A program made the position numbers and the translations under genes. Shown in pieces: positions 1 to 10,801 of a stretch of DNA of 64,000 nt; the stretch's first letter is position 1; each line of letters begins with the position of its first letter. The stretch is taken from positions 26,718,736 through 26,782,735 of the forward strand of contig NC_056048.1 of assembly GCF_004379255.2 (NCBI RefSeq), written 5' to 3'. A model generated the notes under the pieces. It did not search any database and had not been told where the DNA came from. It saw only the letters and a list, made by a program, of their open reading frames with translations. Origin of the DNA: Salvia splendens. Taxonomy: Eukaryota > Streptophyta > Magnoliopsida > Lamiales > Lamiaceae.

Positions 1-1314
1 ATATCCATGGGAGACGGCCGGTGCTTGTGCTTGGAGTGCATGGAGTCGGCCATCATGGACACCGGTGACTGCCAGCCTTTATACCATTCGATCAGAGACT
101 ACTACGAAGGAATGAACATGAGAATCGAGCAGGAAATCCCAATGCTTCTCGTTCCACGACAAGCCCTCAACGAGGCCATCGAGGGGGAGAAACATGTAAT
201 GATCTGAACCATCATTATTCTTATTATCCAAAACAACTCAATGTTGCAGAAAATTCACTGAGCTGTGTGTTTGTAGGGTTATCACCACATGCCTGAAACA
301 AGAGGTCTCTGCCTTTCTGAAGAGCAGACAGTTACAAGTGTAAGTGTTTTACCATTTCTTTAGTTTTTAATGCATTATAGTCTTCTGATAAAGGGCTGTT
401 TTAACGGAACTTTGATCGCATCGTGACTTCAGATAATGAGGAGGCCGCGACTGGACCGCCGTGGACTAGTAGGTATGAGAACGCAGCCGCAGAAGCTGAC
501 TCGAAGGTGCGAGGTTACAGCCATTCTCGTACTGTACGGCCTCCCAAGGTAACTGGTATTCTTCACCCTAATTCATACACGAAGGGGTGCCTGATGATTC
601 GTGGAATCGTGTAACGTTAAAATCGAATGTCTGGTGCAGGTTGCTGACCGGAGCAATACTTGCACACGAGCTAATGCACGGATGGCTACGACTCAATGGT
701 AAGCGTCTCTGTTCAAATCATGTTGTCGTGCGAGATTAGTCATGTGAAACAGGGGTGCCTAGTTCAAACCGAAGCGCCAGTTAAAATCGGAACAGGACTG
801 GTGGTTCCAAATTTGGAAACGGAACCGCCTCTCACAGGCTGAACCAAAACTGCTGGTTCGGTTCATAAATTTTGAACTGGAACCACGGTTCTTGAACCGA
901 TGATATCCCTGGTGTGAAACGAACTCAAAACTATATTTTTGTTTTGATTCAGAGTTTCGGAATCTGAGGCCGGAGGTGGAAGAAGGTATCTGCCAAGTGA
1001 TGTCCCACATGTGGCTGGAATCGGAGGTGGTGCCCGAATCAAGGAACACGACATCCGCATCTGCATCATCGTCCTCAGCATGGTCGTATGGATCCACGTC
1101 CGCAGCTCCATCCTCCTCGTCATGGCCTTCATCCAAGAAAGGCGGTAAATCAAGCGTTGAGAACAAACTAGGGGTGTTCTTCATGCATCAGATCCTGCAC
1201 GACGCGTCTCCAGCTTACGGTGGAGGATTCCGAGCTGCCATGGCTGCGGTTAACAAGTACGGCCTACGCCGTACCTTAGATCACATCCGCTACACAAGAA
1301 CCTTCCCAGAATAA
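1..1314 (+). CDS. DA1/DAR-family ubiquitin-dependent peptidase, 3' part (5' end outside window)
   Basis: The C-terminal half of a DA1 or DA1-related (DAR) protein. Known members are ubiquitin-activated zinc peptidases that limit organ growth. Exons read as 1-195 (partial), 277-339, 433-548, 640-698 and 953-1314, all with GT-AG introns and compatible phases. The first exon carries the end of the LIM-like domain (GDGRCLCLEC) followed by the family's DTGDCQPLYH and EIPMLL blocks. The fourth exon carries the zinc-peptidase motif HELMH, in AHELMHGWLRLN. The last exon holds RPEVEEGICQ, then a serine-rich linker of about 35 residues, then the conserved tail ending DHIRYTRTFPE. All visible motifs are intact, so the gene is probably functional. 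The intron at 699-952 carries a small hAT-type insertion. DA1 cannot be told from DAR1/2 without the N-terminal UIM region. It converges on the carrier gene with about 300 bp between stop codons. Confidence 0.9.
751..912. mobile_element. hAT-type MITE in DAR intron
   Basis: A 162-bp insert in the intron at 699-952. It is flanked by a perfect 8-bp direct repeat TGTGAAAC (743-750 and 913-920), the hallmark length for hAT insertion. Its ends form a short imperfect inverted repeat (AGGGGTGCC at the left, ATCCCTGG at the right). The interior is rich in GGTTC/GAACC words, the same subterminal vocabulary as the large hAT element at 8238-10620. It has no coding potential. Confidence 0.7.
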
Positions 1315-1612
1315 TCACAAAAATCAGAATGGAACTCTATTTCAGTTATAGGTTTTCATTGCTTGTCTATTGATATCTTCTATATTCATCTCTGTAATGA
1401 CTAAAAACCTCAATCCATACATCAGGTGTGAACTAAAATCACACAAATTTGAAGTTCAATTTAGTCATAACTCATAAGCACTATGTGGAATCTCAAAATA
1501 TAGCTCAATGTATGATACAATTTAGTTATCCATTTTCTTTTGTGACTATACAACAATTGGAATAAAACTTAGAAAAAGCAAGAAACACTGGAAGCATACG
1601 AGACGAACTCAT

Positions 1613-4600
1613 CTAGCTTTCGGGGATGCTTGAGAGGATCTGCTTTAACTTTTCATAGGTCATGAAGACGATGCCAACACTGGGCACAACTTTGTAATAT
1701 TCAGGCAGAATCCCGCGATATAGGCCAAGCCAACCTTCCTTTCTGATTATTTGCCTCAGTGTCCCGACCAGGCCTGTTCTGTAAACAAGAGCTCGGCCAC
1801 CGGCTCCTTCCAGTTGCATTCTCCGCCTCACAAGATCCAGAGGATACGCCACTGCAAAATACAAATATTATTTGGACTTTTATCGACTTCAGTGAGTCAC
1901 AAATACAGTTATCATAATAGTAAAACAAATATCTCAACAATGGTGCTGTCGTCAAACATCAAATCTGGAGTGCATTCTCACTAACGACTAGCTTAACTGA
2001 AAGCAGACAAGATAATGAAAATATCACAAAAGGCAGATGTGAATCAACTTGTCTTAGTTGGCCGTAATAAGATGTGAATTTTGGTCATCAGCAAACACTC
2101 TTTTCTCGGGGCTAGGATTGGTGACTAATTGACAAGATTGAAATAACTTTATGAAATTGACAAAAAGTTTATTTGTATTGTTACCATTGAGCTATAACCA
2201 CAGAGAAAATGGCAAAACCCAACTGAGAAGCGTACCTCAAAGAGGACACCTCTCACAATTTGAAAACTCCAAAACATGGCTCACCTAGTGGAGCCAACTG
2301 CATACATGGAGAGCCAAGTTATTTAGCAAAAATCAACCTTTATCCAAAATATCCTTGCAAAGAAGGTAAAGATTGCTTCGGAAGAACAATCAAGCAATAT
2401 ACCATATTTTATTAGCTTCTTACAAAAGTTTCATATTGCCAGATTATCATGTCTGGACCTCAAGCTCTAGGGTCAATCTCGTTATTACTTACTGCATCCT
2501 CAATTCTCTGCAAAAGCATTGAAGACAGCCACAGGCATTCAGATGAATTAGATCCTCCATTATTTTTGTACTCCCTCCGTCCCCTAATAGGAGTCGCTCT
2601 TTGACCGGGCACGAGTTTTAAGAAATGTAGAGAAAAGTTGGTTGAAAAAGTTAGTGGAATGTGGGACCCACATTTTATATTGGTTTTATAATAAAATGTG
2701 AGTGGAGTGAGTTAGTGGAATGTGGGGCCTACTACCGTTTATGGTAAAAATGAAGAGTGACTCTTAATAGGGGACGGCCCAAAATGGAAATTAGCGACTC
2801 TTATTCGGGGACGGAGGGAGTATTCTATAGTGGATAATTTAATCAGATTGCAATAATATGAAGTTACTTGTACTATTTTTTTTAACTTGGACGGATGTTC
2901 CGTCGTATTTGATTATAGGAGAAAAGAAATGTACAAGTGTCAATAAATGACCACATAATGATGTTCATGAATGCACGCCAGAATCAACAGAAGCACAGAG
3001 CATATAAGTACGAAACATGGAGAGGCGACAGCCTGGTCACTAAGGGACGCACTCATACAAGTTAGATTGGTTCAAGTTTGAAAAAAAAAATCAGTTCTCT
3101 TGGTCATTATAAAATTATTAAAAAACTGGAAACTAGATGCCATACTTAAAAGTTTAGATAGGAAAATATGTGATCATCATCAGATCACTCACCTGTTGAT
3201 GATGCAATTCCTGAAAAACTCCCACAAACAAGGCTTGCTAGAACAATTGAGTCTTGAGGCCTGAGGTCAATAAATAGAGGAACATGTAAAATCTTGATTT
3301 ACAAACCTCATTTTTCAAACTTCACCATATAATACTCCCTCGGTCCCATTGATAACGTCTCAAAAGACTCCGGGTAAGAAAATTAAGGAATGCAGTTTTT
3401 GCGGTTATAAATTGAAGATGCGCTTTCTTAGGCTTGAGACACTATAAATGCGACAGCCAAAAAAAGTGGTTTGGGACATTATTAGTGAGATAGAGGGAAT
3501 AGAATGTCAAAATCCATAGAACTATCGTAGCCTACCTATGAAGCTGCCAATAAGATCTTGCAGTGTCATAGACTGAAAAGCTAATAGCCAAATTTGGGCC
3601 AACACCCTACATAAAGCAGCACAGATTCAGTAAGTAACCAACGGGAAACAAGATCAATCAAACAAATAAAGTGAAACTATACCAATAAAGTGGGACCAAG
3701 TCCTTTATAAAGGCCACGAAAACCTTCTTCTTTACTTATGGTACGCAAGGAATGGAATATCCCTCTGTAATAGATCACATTTGTCTGCATATACACAAAA
3801 AGTTTTTAAGTCTAAGTCATGAATAAATTGTTTGCATACAATGGAAGAATGACGGCCAACTAACAGAACTTGGGTACTGGCAACACTTGAAGGTGACACT
3901 TAAAGAAAGGCAAAGAAACCGAGTTTTTTGTTAGCATAATTTTTTGTCAAAATTCTGACCTTTATAGTAGTAATATAAGATACAATTTCAAACTTTCAAT
4001 CAGCAAATTCTTTCTCAGGATAATTCCCCTCTTTTCCACCCATTTCCATCTCTTCATTTCCAAGTACAACTAAGTGGGGTGAAACTAAAGATTTATAGTT
4101 GCTGAAGATAAGTAATCATACCAATTCAGTGCATACCAATTAAGACAATAAAGTAAGCATCTTGCAGGAGTAACAACTCTAACAGAATTGTATATCCACT
4201 CAACATTACAATACGAACACTCCCATCTGTTCACCTGCGCTGTAAGACGCGTCCGGACAAGATCCAACGGATAGGTAGCTGAAGCGGCCGTCACTCCAGC
4301 CAGCCCACCGCCTAAAAGCCGTACGCAAAGGTCTGCACCGATGCTTTCTCCTTGGCCTTCAACTCCTAATGTAGCTTGCAACATCTAATAGTAAAAAGAA
4401 GCAAAAGTTTAGCCAATTTAACGCTTGAGACTCGAATAAGTAACTCGAAAAACAGAACTTCTTCACAGAACAGTTGTACCAACATTCTTGTAGCGTTCGA
4501 ATGCATAAAAGCTAATGGAAGAATACGGGAGCCGGTGCGCGATCGTCACCAAATTGCCCTTCCAAAACGCCCTCACGCCTTCTTCTCTAGCAATCCTCGA

Positions 4601-5081
4601 CGCCTCACGCCATATGCTTGCCTTCTCTAACCTAGACGCATCGGAGTGCATTCCCTGAAGCTGCAAAACCGATTCCATCCTTCAATTCAACTCAATTATG
4701 TTAAGGGGAAACATAAACCCTATCAAATCAAGGCAATCAATTGATCCAATTCACCATAAAAAGGGCCCAATTCAATCCAATTCATTTCAGCAACACACAC
4801 TACTGTGAGTATTACTCTTCAATTGAAAAGGAATTACAATTGTGAACAATTCCCAATTGAATAAAAACCTGAAAGAGAATGGTGAGGCGGGCGAGAGGAG
4901 CAGTGCAAGTCTTGCTCACGGCTCCGGCGAGGCCACCGGCGAGGAGCTGCGGGGCGGTGCCGATTTGCCTCTGGCGCGGCGGCTCGACCACCACCGACGA
5001 CGTCGTCGGTGCACTCAGGCCGCCTCCCTCCACCACCACTCCGACCCTCGCTTCCGTCTGCATTTTACCGATCGCCGACAT
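1613..5081 (-). CDS. Mitochondrial carrier (SLC25) family protein, 339 aa, seven exons
   Basis: An inner-membrane solute carrier of the six-helix mitochondrial carrier family. Exons on the minus strand are 4869-5081, 4484-4660, 4235-4384, 3683-3784, 3536-3606, 3193-3260 and 1613-1851. They sum to 1020 nt with consistent phases, giving 339 aa plus stop. The three signature repeats are visible: LLAGGLAGAVSKTCTAPLAR in exon 1, YPLDLVRTRL in exon 3 and YPLDLVRRRM in exon 7. Each is followed by an EEG/KEG half-motif (IAREEGVRAFWKGN, SKEEGFRGLYKG, IRKEGWLGLYRG). The first has the TAPLAR variant of PxDxxR, typical of plant CoA/adenine-nucleotide-like carriers, so a nucleotide or CoA substrate is likely but not proven. 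The N-terminus (MQTEARVG) resembles a plant subgroup I recall near At3g53940. The reading frame is unbroken. The large last intron (1852-3192) and the intron at 3261-3535 each contain a Stowaway MITE. Confidence 0.9.
2571..2820. mobile_element. Stowaway MITE in carrier intron
   Basis: A 250-bp element with terminal inverted repeats CTCCCTCCGTCCC / GGGACGGAGGGAG flanked by TA on both sides (2569-2570, 2821-2822), diagnostic of Stowaway (Tc1/mariner-type) MITEs. It lies inside the last intron of the mitochondrial carrier gene. Its sequence (for example AAAATGTGAGTGGAGTGAG) is shared with copies at 16442, 48139 and 62365. Confidence 0.92.
3335..3499. mobile_element. Degenerate Stowaway-like MITE in carrier intron
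   Basis: A 165-bp stretch starting CTCCCTCGGTCCC after TA (3333-3334) and ending GAGATAGAGGGAA before TA (3500-3501). The inverted ends are imperfect, so this is an older copy or a different subfamily. It sits in the intron between carrier exons 5 and 6. Confidence 0.65.
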
Positions 5082-5264
5082 ATAATTAATTTCTCTTATT
5101 AAAAATATATAAATCCAAAACAGCTGCAGGCGGCAATTTGAAGAAAAGCCGAGAAGAAAGAGGAAATCAAGATGTGTTTTTTATGAAAGCAGTTTGATCA
5201 AACAGGTCATAGAATTTTGCTTTGAGGCTATTGGAATGCTGTTGTCGTAATCAACACGACGTTA

Positions 5265-7252
5265 GCATCCGCAATGGCCTACATCCGCGCGGGACGTCCG
5301 CCATTGTATAAAGGTGACGCGGATACGGACGTCCGCTGCGGACACCGGAGTTCCGATGCGTTCCCGGGACGTCCGCCATTGCGTTGACCCCACGGACATC
5401 CTGATTATTTTATTATTTCTTTTTTAAATTCTATAAATACGGCTCGTTGAATTTCATTTCATTCGCCCCACTTGTATTAATGAGTATCTCTCTCTCTAAA
5501 TACTTTTCTTTTGAAGATAAATGGAGCTCCACAATAGTGATTCCCCCGCTACGAGCGAGTCACAAGGACCTATCTTTCACGTTGGCGGAAGTACCCAATG
5601 TCCGCCACGATGTCCGGAATGGTAGGGATGATGCCCGAACCCCAAATGACGGCGGGGATGATGCCCGGGTACTACAACATGTACCCGTCTTGATATGGGA
5701 TGATGCCCCAAATGCCCGGGGTGAGTGCCGGAATGCCCGGAATGCCGAGGATGATGCCGCCCCAGATGCCCAGGATGATGATGTCGGGGATGATGCAGGG
5801 CTCGCCTGTCACTACGGGGGGAGTATGCAGGGGTCCCCCAATCACCGGTGGTCAATGTCTGTCGCCCCTATATGGATTTACTGTCGACGGAAAACCCCCC
5901 GAGTACTCCTCTCGAGATTCAGTTCACTGGCATCGAGACGTTCTCGATGGAGGAGTTGGGGCTATCTTCGATACGGGATTCTCCCACAGACGCACCAATG
6001 GCGACAGGGAGGAAGGGGAGGACAGGGAGAGGGAGGGGCAGGGGACGGGGCACTACCTCGCCTGCGGCGGGGTACGATGGTGAGGCGGTGGGCGCTGAGG
6101 TGGGGAAGGGATCCAGCGGGAAAAAGAGGATCGTCTGGAGCACAGAGGAGTGCATCGCGCTTGCGAAGGCGTGGATCAGTATAGTGAAGGATCCATATAT
6201 CGGGGCTAACCAGCATATACACAGGATGTGGTGGCGCATTAGGCAAAGCTACCTCCAATTCAAACCGCAGGGGGGAAGCCTCACAACGGAGAGCAATGCC
6301 GGAAACAGTGGGAGCGGCTGAAGAGGCAACTCAGCCGATTCGCCGGCATTTACACAAACAACCTTCGCTCGGCAACCAGCGGCATGTCTGCCGAGGATGT
6401 GAAGCTTCTGTCTCACCATCAGTTCATAGACGCTGTGGCGGGTTTCGGGGAATTCAAATATTGGGAGGTGTATCTTGTGGTGCAGTCTTCGGCCAAGTTT
6501 ACTGCGGGTGTTGAATCTGGCTGGCCGAAGCGGACGAAGATCAGCGCCTCCGGGGAGTACAGTAGCAGTGTTGGTTCCCACGAACTCCCCCCCGCCGAGG
6601 CAGAGTTCCCGACACCTTCATCGTCGGCCCCGCCGCCATCGCCTGGTGGGGCAAAAGTCCGCGGCGCGGATGGCGAGTGGAAGCGCCAGCGGGTCCGTCG
6701 AGGCCCAATCGACAGCTCCTTCCCAAAACGATCCCGAGCTCCCCTCACTCGCCCGCGTCGCGCAACATGAAACCCTGTTACGTGCAATGGTTAAATGGCG
6801 GGCATCGACCGATCGCTATTACAGGTCTTCGCTGAAGGATATCATCAACAGTATGCGGCGCGATTTGGGGTTGGAAGACATGGCAGAGAGTGGCGACGAG
6901 GGGACTACCGACGGGGACGACGAGGGTACTAGCGGTGGGGAATCCGAGGAGTGAGACGACGGTTTTTTTAACTATGTAATTTTTTTTTAATAATTATGTA
7001 TGTTTTTTTGTACTATGTATGCTTTTTTTAAATAAAGTGGTTGCAATTTCTCCGTATTTGTGTTGAAATTTTAATTCCGTAAATTGTTTAATTTGGTGAA
7101 TTTGTGAATTTTTATTATTGTGGGAAGTCCGTCGGGATGTCCTTGGGGATGTCTGCCACTGTGCAGTGGGATGTCGTTATGACGTGGCAGGAGGTGTTTT
7201 TGGGATGTCCACGGGAATGTCCGCTGGGACATCCACACCACTGAGGATGCTC
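5265..7252 (+). mobile_element. PIF/Harbinger DNA transposon, ORF1-only derivative
   Basis: An element of about 2.0 kb. The left end reads TTA then GCATCCGCAATGG; the right end reads CCACTGAGGATGCTC then TTA (7253-7255). The ends are imperfect inverted repeats, and a TTA on each side fits the 3-bp target duplication of PIF/Harbinger. The subterminal DNA repeats the words ACGTCCGCCATTG and GGGATGTCC. A TATAAATA box lies near 5432, followed by a leader and ORF1 remnants. No transposase is present. The left end is about 183 bp upstream of the carrier ATG, so the element separates that gene from its original upstream region. Confidence 0.75.
5521..6954 (+). pseudogene. PIF/Harbinger ORF1 (Myb/trihelix-like) pseudogene
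   Basis: A decayed ORF1, the DNA-binding partner of PIF/Harbinger transposase. The likely start is the ATG at 5521, but the N-terminal part shifts frame within about 120 bp and has a stop near 5696. It encodes a Met/Gly/Pro-rich segment (MPGVSAGMPGMPRMMPPQ). The central part is clear: WSTEECIALAKAWISI, WWRIRQSYLQFKPQGG, QCRKQWERLKRQLSRFAGIY and KYWEVYLVVQSS, the SANT/trihelix and NAM-associated arrangement seen in plant ORF1 proteins. A frame change occurs in the G run near 6270 (consistent with loss of one G), and another lies between about 6600 and 6700 before the acidic C-terminus ending at 6954. Confidence 0.75.
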
Positions 7253-8237
7253 TTACAAGACTAGGTTTTTTATTTAGTTTATTTTTATTTATTCTTTTTT
7301 ATTTGAAATTAATTTTTAATTGATAAGCCGAAAATGGATTTGGGCCAATAGTTCTTAAAACCACTTTTTGCATGAATTTAATATGATAAATTTATGTTTC
7401 ATGATAGATTTTTCTTGAGTTTTATAAATTAAATTTAACATGGTGTGTTAGATTATGTTGGGTCAATATAAGAAACGACATTGTTACTCTAGTAGTAATT
7501 TCTTTTTAGATTTTACCAGAAATCCAAATCATTAGAAATTCACCATATTCAACAAATTCATGATATTTTCAAATAAATTTAACTCTTAATCTAAAAGGTG
7601 CAAAACAACATTATTATTTTGTTAGAAGATGAAGCACAATTATATTAGTATGATTGTCTTCCGTCCAACTAATAAATTAGTGTTGAAGTCATCATACATG
7701 AAAATGTGATTTTTTTTATTATAAATGGAAAAGTTGCAAAAATATAACTAATCATATCAATTAACTCATGAAAAAAATATATACACGCTACAAAATATAT
7801 GACAATTAGTGGGAAAAAAGAATAAAAATACTAATGATTTCATCATTTTCCATCAAATATAACGCAACCGTCTTGAAAACTACTACTCCCTCCGTCCTGG
7901 CTAATATGACACATTTTTTAATCGGCATGAGATTTTAGAAATTAATTGGTTAATATGATTAATTGAAAAAAGAAATAGTTGGTGTAACTTGTAAGTATTA
8001 AATGGACAGAGATAGAGAGTTAAATATTTAATTTATTATTTGGAGTGATTGGATGTATTCATTTGAGAGAGAAAATTAGTAAAAATATAAATGCGTAATC
8101 TTGGAATAAATTAAAAAAATATACTATGTAATATCCAATGACAAAAATAAAATAAAATGAAATGAAATGAAAATGAAAATGTGTTGCATTTACAAATGAA
8201 AAAGTCGTGTGGGGAGCAGTGATATTAATGTTCCAAC
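7253..8237. other. Non-genic A/T-rich DNA
   Basis: No gene seen. It holds one left-end Stowaway-like sequence (ACTCCCTCCGTCC near 7886) without a recognisable right end, and A/T-rich DNA up to the hAT insertion site. Confidence 0.6.
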
Positions 8238-9263
8238 TAGAGATGCCCACCGGTTCCGGTTCCGGCGGTTAACCGGCGAACCGGAACCGGCGGTTCCGGT
8301 TCCGAACCGGAACCGTGGCAATTTTTCCGAACCGGAACCGTCGCAATTCGGGTCGCGGTCCGGTTCAGGTTCATGATTTTTCGAACCGGAACCGTCACCG
8401 AACCGGCGGTTCGGGACGGTTCGGAACCGCCGGTTAACCGGTGGAACCGCCGGTTCGGGCGCGTAAATCAAGGCGTCAGAGATGGGGCTGACGGCGGCAG
8501 CTTTTCAGCGGCAAAACCGGCCGGTTCCGGCGGTTTTTTGGACCGGAAACCGGCGGTTAACCGTGAAAACCGGCGGTTCCGGCGGTTTTCCGCCAAAACC
8601 GCCGGTTTTTCCGGCGGTTTAGGCGGTTCCGGTTCGGAACCGGCGGTTTCGCGGTTCGGTTGTATTTTTTTTTTTAATTTGAAATTTGGATTTATACAAC
8701 AAATTGGAACAAGACAATGTATAATTCAAATAGAAATACGGCGAATAAGGAAGAAATGATATCTATTTTATTGAGTTTGAGTTGTAAGTTGTAACGGACA
8801 ACGATACATTACAATTTACAATATGTATACAAGTATACAACATACAATAATGTAATATAAATTTGAAATTTGGACTTATACAATAAATTGGAACAAGATA
8901 ATGGATAATTTAAATTGAAATAAGACGAATATGATGAAAATGATATCAATTTTATTGAATTTGAGTTGTAACGGACAACGATACATTACAATTTACAATA
9001 CATATACAAGTATACAACATACAATAATATAATATAAATTTGAAATTTGGACTTATACAATAAATTGGAACAAGAGTACAAGACAATGGATAATTTAAAT
9101 TGAAATAAGACGAAGAAGGTGAAAATGATATCAATTTTATTGAATTTGAGTTGTAACGGACAACGATACATTACAATTTACAATACATATACAAGTATAC
9201 AACATACAATAATATAATATAAATTTGAAATTAAATTCTTCCATTTCCCCCCATTTTTTAATC

Positions 9264-9271
9264 TATAAATA
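9264..9271 (+). promoter_or_regulatory. Candidate TATA box in hAT centre
   Basis: TATAAATA followed by a pyrimidine-rich leader-like stretch (ACATTCACCACACTC, CTCTCTTCAATCTC). It looks like the retained promoter and 5' UTR of an ancestral hAT transposase gene. It would direct transcription rightward into the repeat arm. Activity is inferred only. Confidence 0.4.
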
Positions 9272-9543
9272 CCCCCCTCTATTCTCATTTACATTCACCA
9301 CACTCTTATGTTAATAAGAGTTTCTCTCTTCAATCTCCCAATTCTCTCTCTTTGTCTCCAATTTCTCATTTGTGCTATTGTGCTTCCATTTAATTACTCA
9401 AGTGCTACTCTTATTACGCATTGTTATACACTTATACTTGTTCCCGTAGTTCTTCCATTTTCCCTCCATTTCATGTTTTTTTATTTGTAAATTATATTAC
9501 ATTGTTGTATGTTGTATACTTGTATATGCATTGTAAATTGTAA

Positions 9544-10390
9544 TGTATCGTTGTCCGTTACAACACAAATTCAATAAAATTGATATCATTTTCATCTTAT
9601 TCGTCTTATTTCAATTTAAATTATCCATTGTCTTGTTCCAATTTATTGTATAAGTCCAAATTTCAAATTTATATTACATTATTGTATGTTGTATACTTGT
9701 ATATGTATTGTAAATTGTAATGTATCGTTGTCCGTTACAACTCAAATTCAATAAAATTGATATCATTTTCACCTTCTTCGTCTTATTTCAATTTAAATTA
9801 TCCATTGTCTTGTACTCTTGTTCCAATTTATTGTATAAGTCCAAATTTCAAATTTATATTACATTATTGTATGTTGTATACTTGTATATGTATTGTAAAT
9901 TGTAATGTATCGTTGTCCGTTACAACTCAAATTCAATAAAATTGATATCATTTTCACCTTCTTCGTCTTATTTCAATTTAAATTATCCATTGTCTTGTAC
10001 TCTTGTTCCAATTTATTGTATAAGTCCAAATTTCAAATTTATATTACATTATTGTATGTTGTATACTTGTATATGTATTGTAAATTGTAATGTATCGTTG
10101 TCCGTTACAACTCAAATTTAATAAAATTGATATCATTTTCATCATATTCGTCTTATTTCAATTTAAATTATCCATTATCTTGTTCCAATTTATTGTATAA
10201 GTCCAAATTTCAAATTTATATTACATTATTGTATGTTGTATACTTGTATACATATTGTAAATTGTAATGTATCGTTGTCCGTTACAACTCAAACTCAATA
10301 AAATAGATATCATTTCTTCCTTATTCGCCGTATTTCTATTTGAAGTATACATTGTCTTGTTCCAATTTGTTGTATAAATCCAAATTTCAA
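9544..10390. repeat. Tandem array of 177-185 bp units (right arm of hAT)
   Basis: Head-to-tail copies spaced 177, 185, 185 and 177 bp. The two lengths differ by an 8-bp insert (TACTCTTG or equivalent). The left arm (about 8690-9230) holds the same unit in reverse complement, so arms of different copy number face each other. Confidence 0.9.
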
Positions 10391-10801
10391 ATTAAAAAAA
10401 AAAAATACAACCGAACCGCGAAACCGCCGGTTCCGAACCGGAACCGCCTAAACCGCCGGAAAAACCGGCGGTTCCGAACCGGAACCGGAACCGCCGGTTT
10501 TCGAACCGGAACCGGAACCGTGAAATAGCCTCACGGTTCGGTTCCGGTTCCGCCTTCGACCGAACCGGAACCGGCGGTTCCGAACCGGAACCGCCGGTTC
10601 GTGAACCGTGGGCAACACTAGTTCCAACGTCCTACTACTATTTATTAGTGTGGTTTTGAAAAGGGAGTAGTTTCGACAAATATTTTAGTAGCATGTTACA
10701 CGTTGGTGAAGTAGCAGTTGAATGGATGTAACGTGTACACATTATTGATACTCCTTGAATACATTTTGGTTAGAAAACCAATACTTCTAATTTTGTCATT
10801 A

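Larger units (their letters stand above)
8238..10620. mobile_element. Palindromic non-autonomous hAT element with tandem-repeat arms
   Basis: A 2383-bp insertion bounded by a perfect 8-bp duplication GTTCCAAC (8230-8237 and 10621-10628). Terminal inverted repeats are TAGAGATGCCCAC at the left and GTGGGCAACACTA at the right. These are hAT superfamily features. The first ~430 bp and last ~220 bp are packed with GGTTCCGG/CCGGAACC words, as in hAT subterminal binding regions. The body is a giant inverted repeat. The left arm has about three copies and the right arm about five of a 177-185 bp unit, identified by ATCGTTGTCCGTTACAAC (right-arm anchors near 9544, 9721, 9906, 10091 and 10268; complements near 8787, 8964 and 9149). 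The unique centre (~9236-9487) carries a TATA box. No transposase is encoded. Short ORFs in the arms are repeats of one another and not genes. Confidence 0.9.

Noticed and set aside
7886..8060. Stowaway-like left end CTCCCTCCGTCC
   Set aside because: No matching right terminus or TA pair found, so only a fragment at best.
8190..8759. Overlapping ORFs rich in FRTG/NRRFR repeats on both strands
   Set aside because: Translation of the GGTTCCGG subterminal array of the hAT element, not a gene.
8952..10528. Several near-identical ~60-aa frames in the hAT arms
   Set aside because: They are copies of one A/T-rich repeat read in both orientations, with no conserved protein features.
8238..10620. 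CRISPR-like array (regular repeats)
   Set aside because: Units of 177-185 bp without unique spacers, in a plant hAT transposon with TSD and TIRs.
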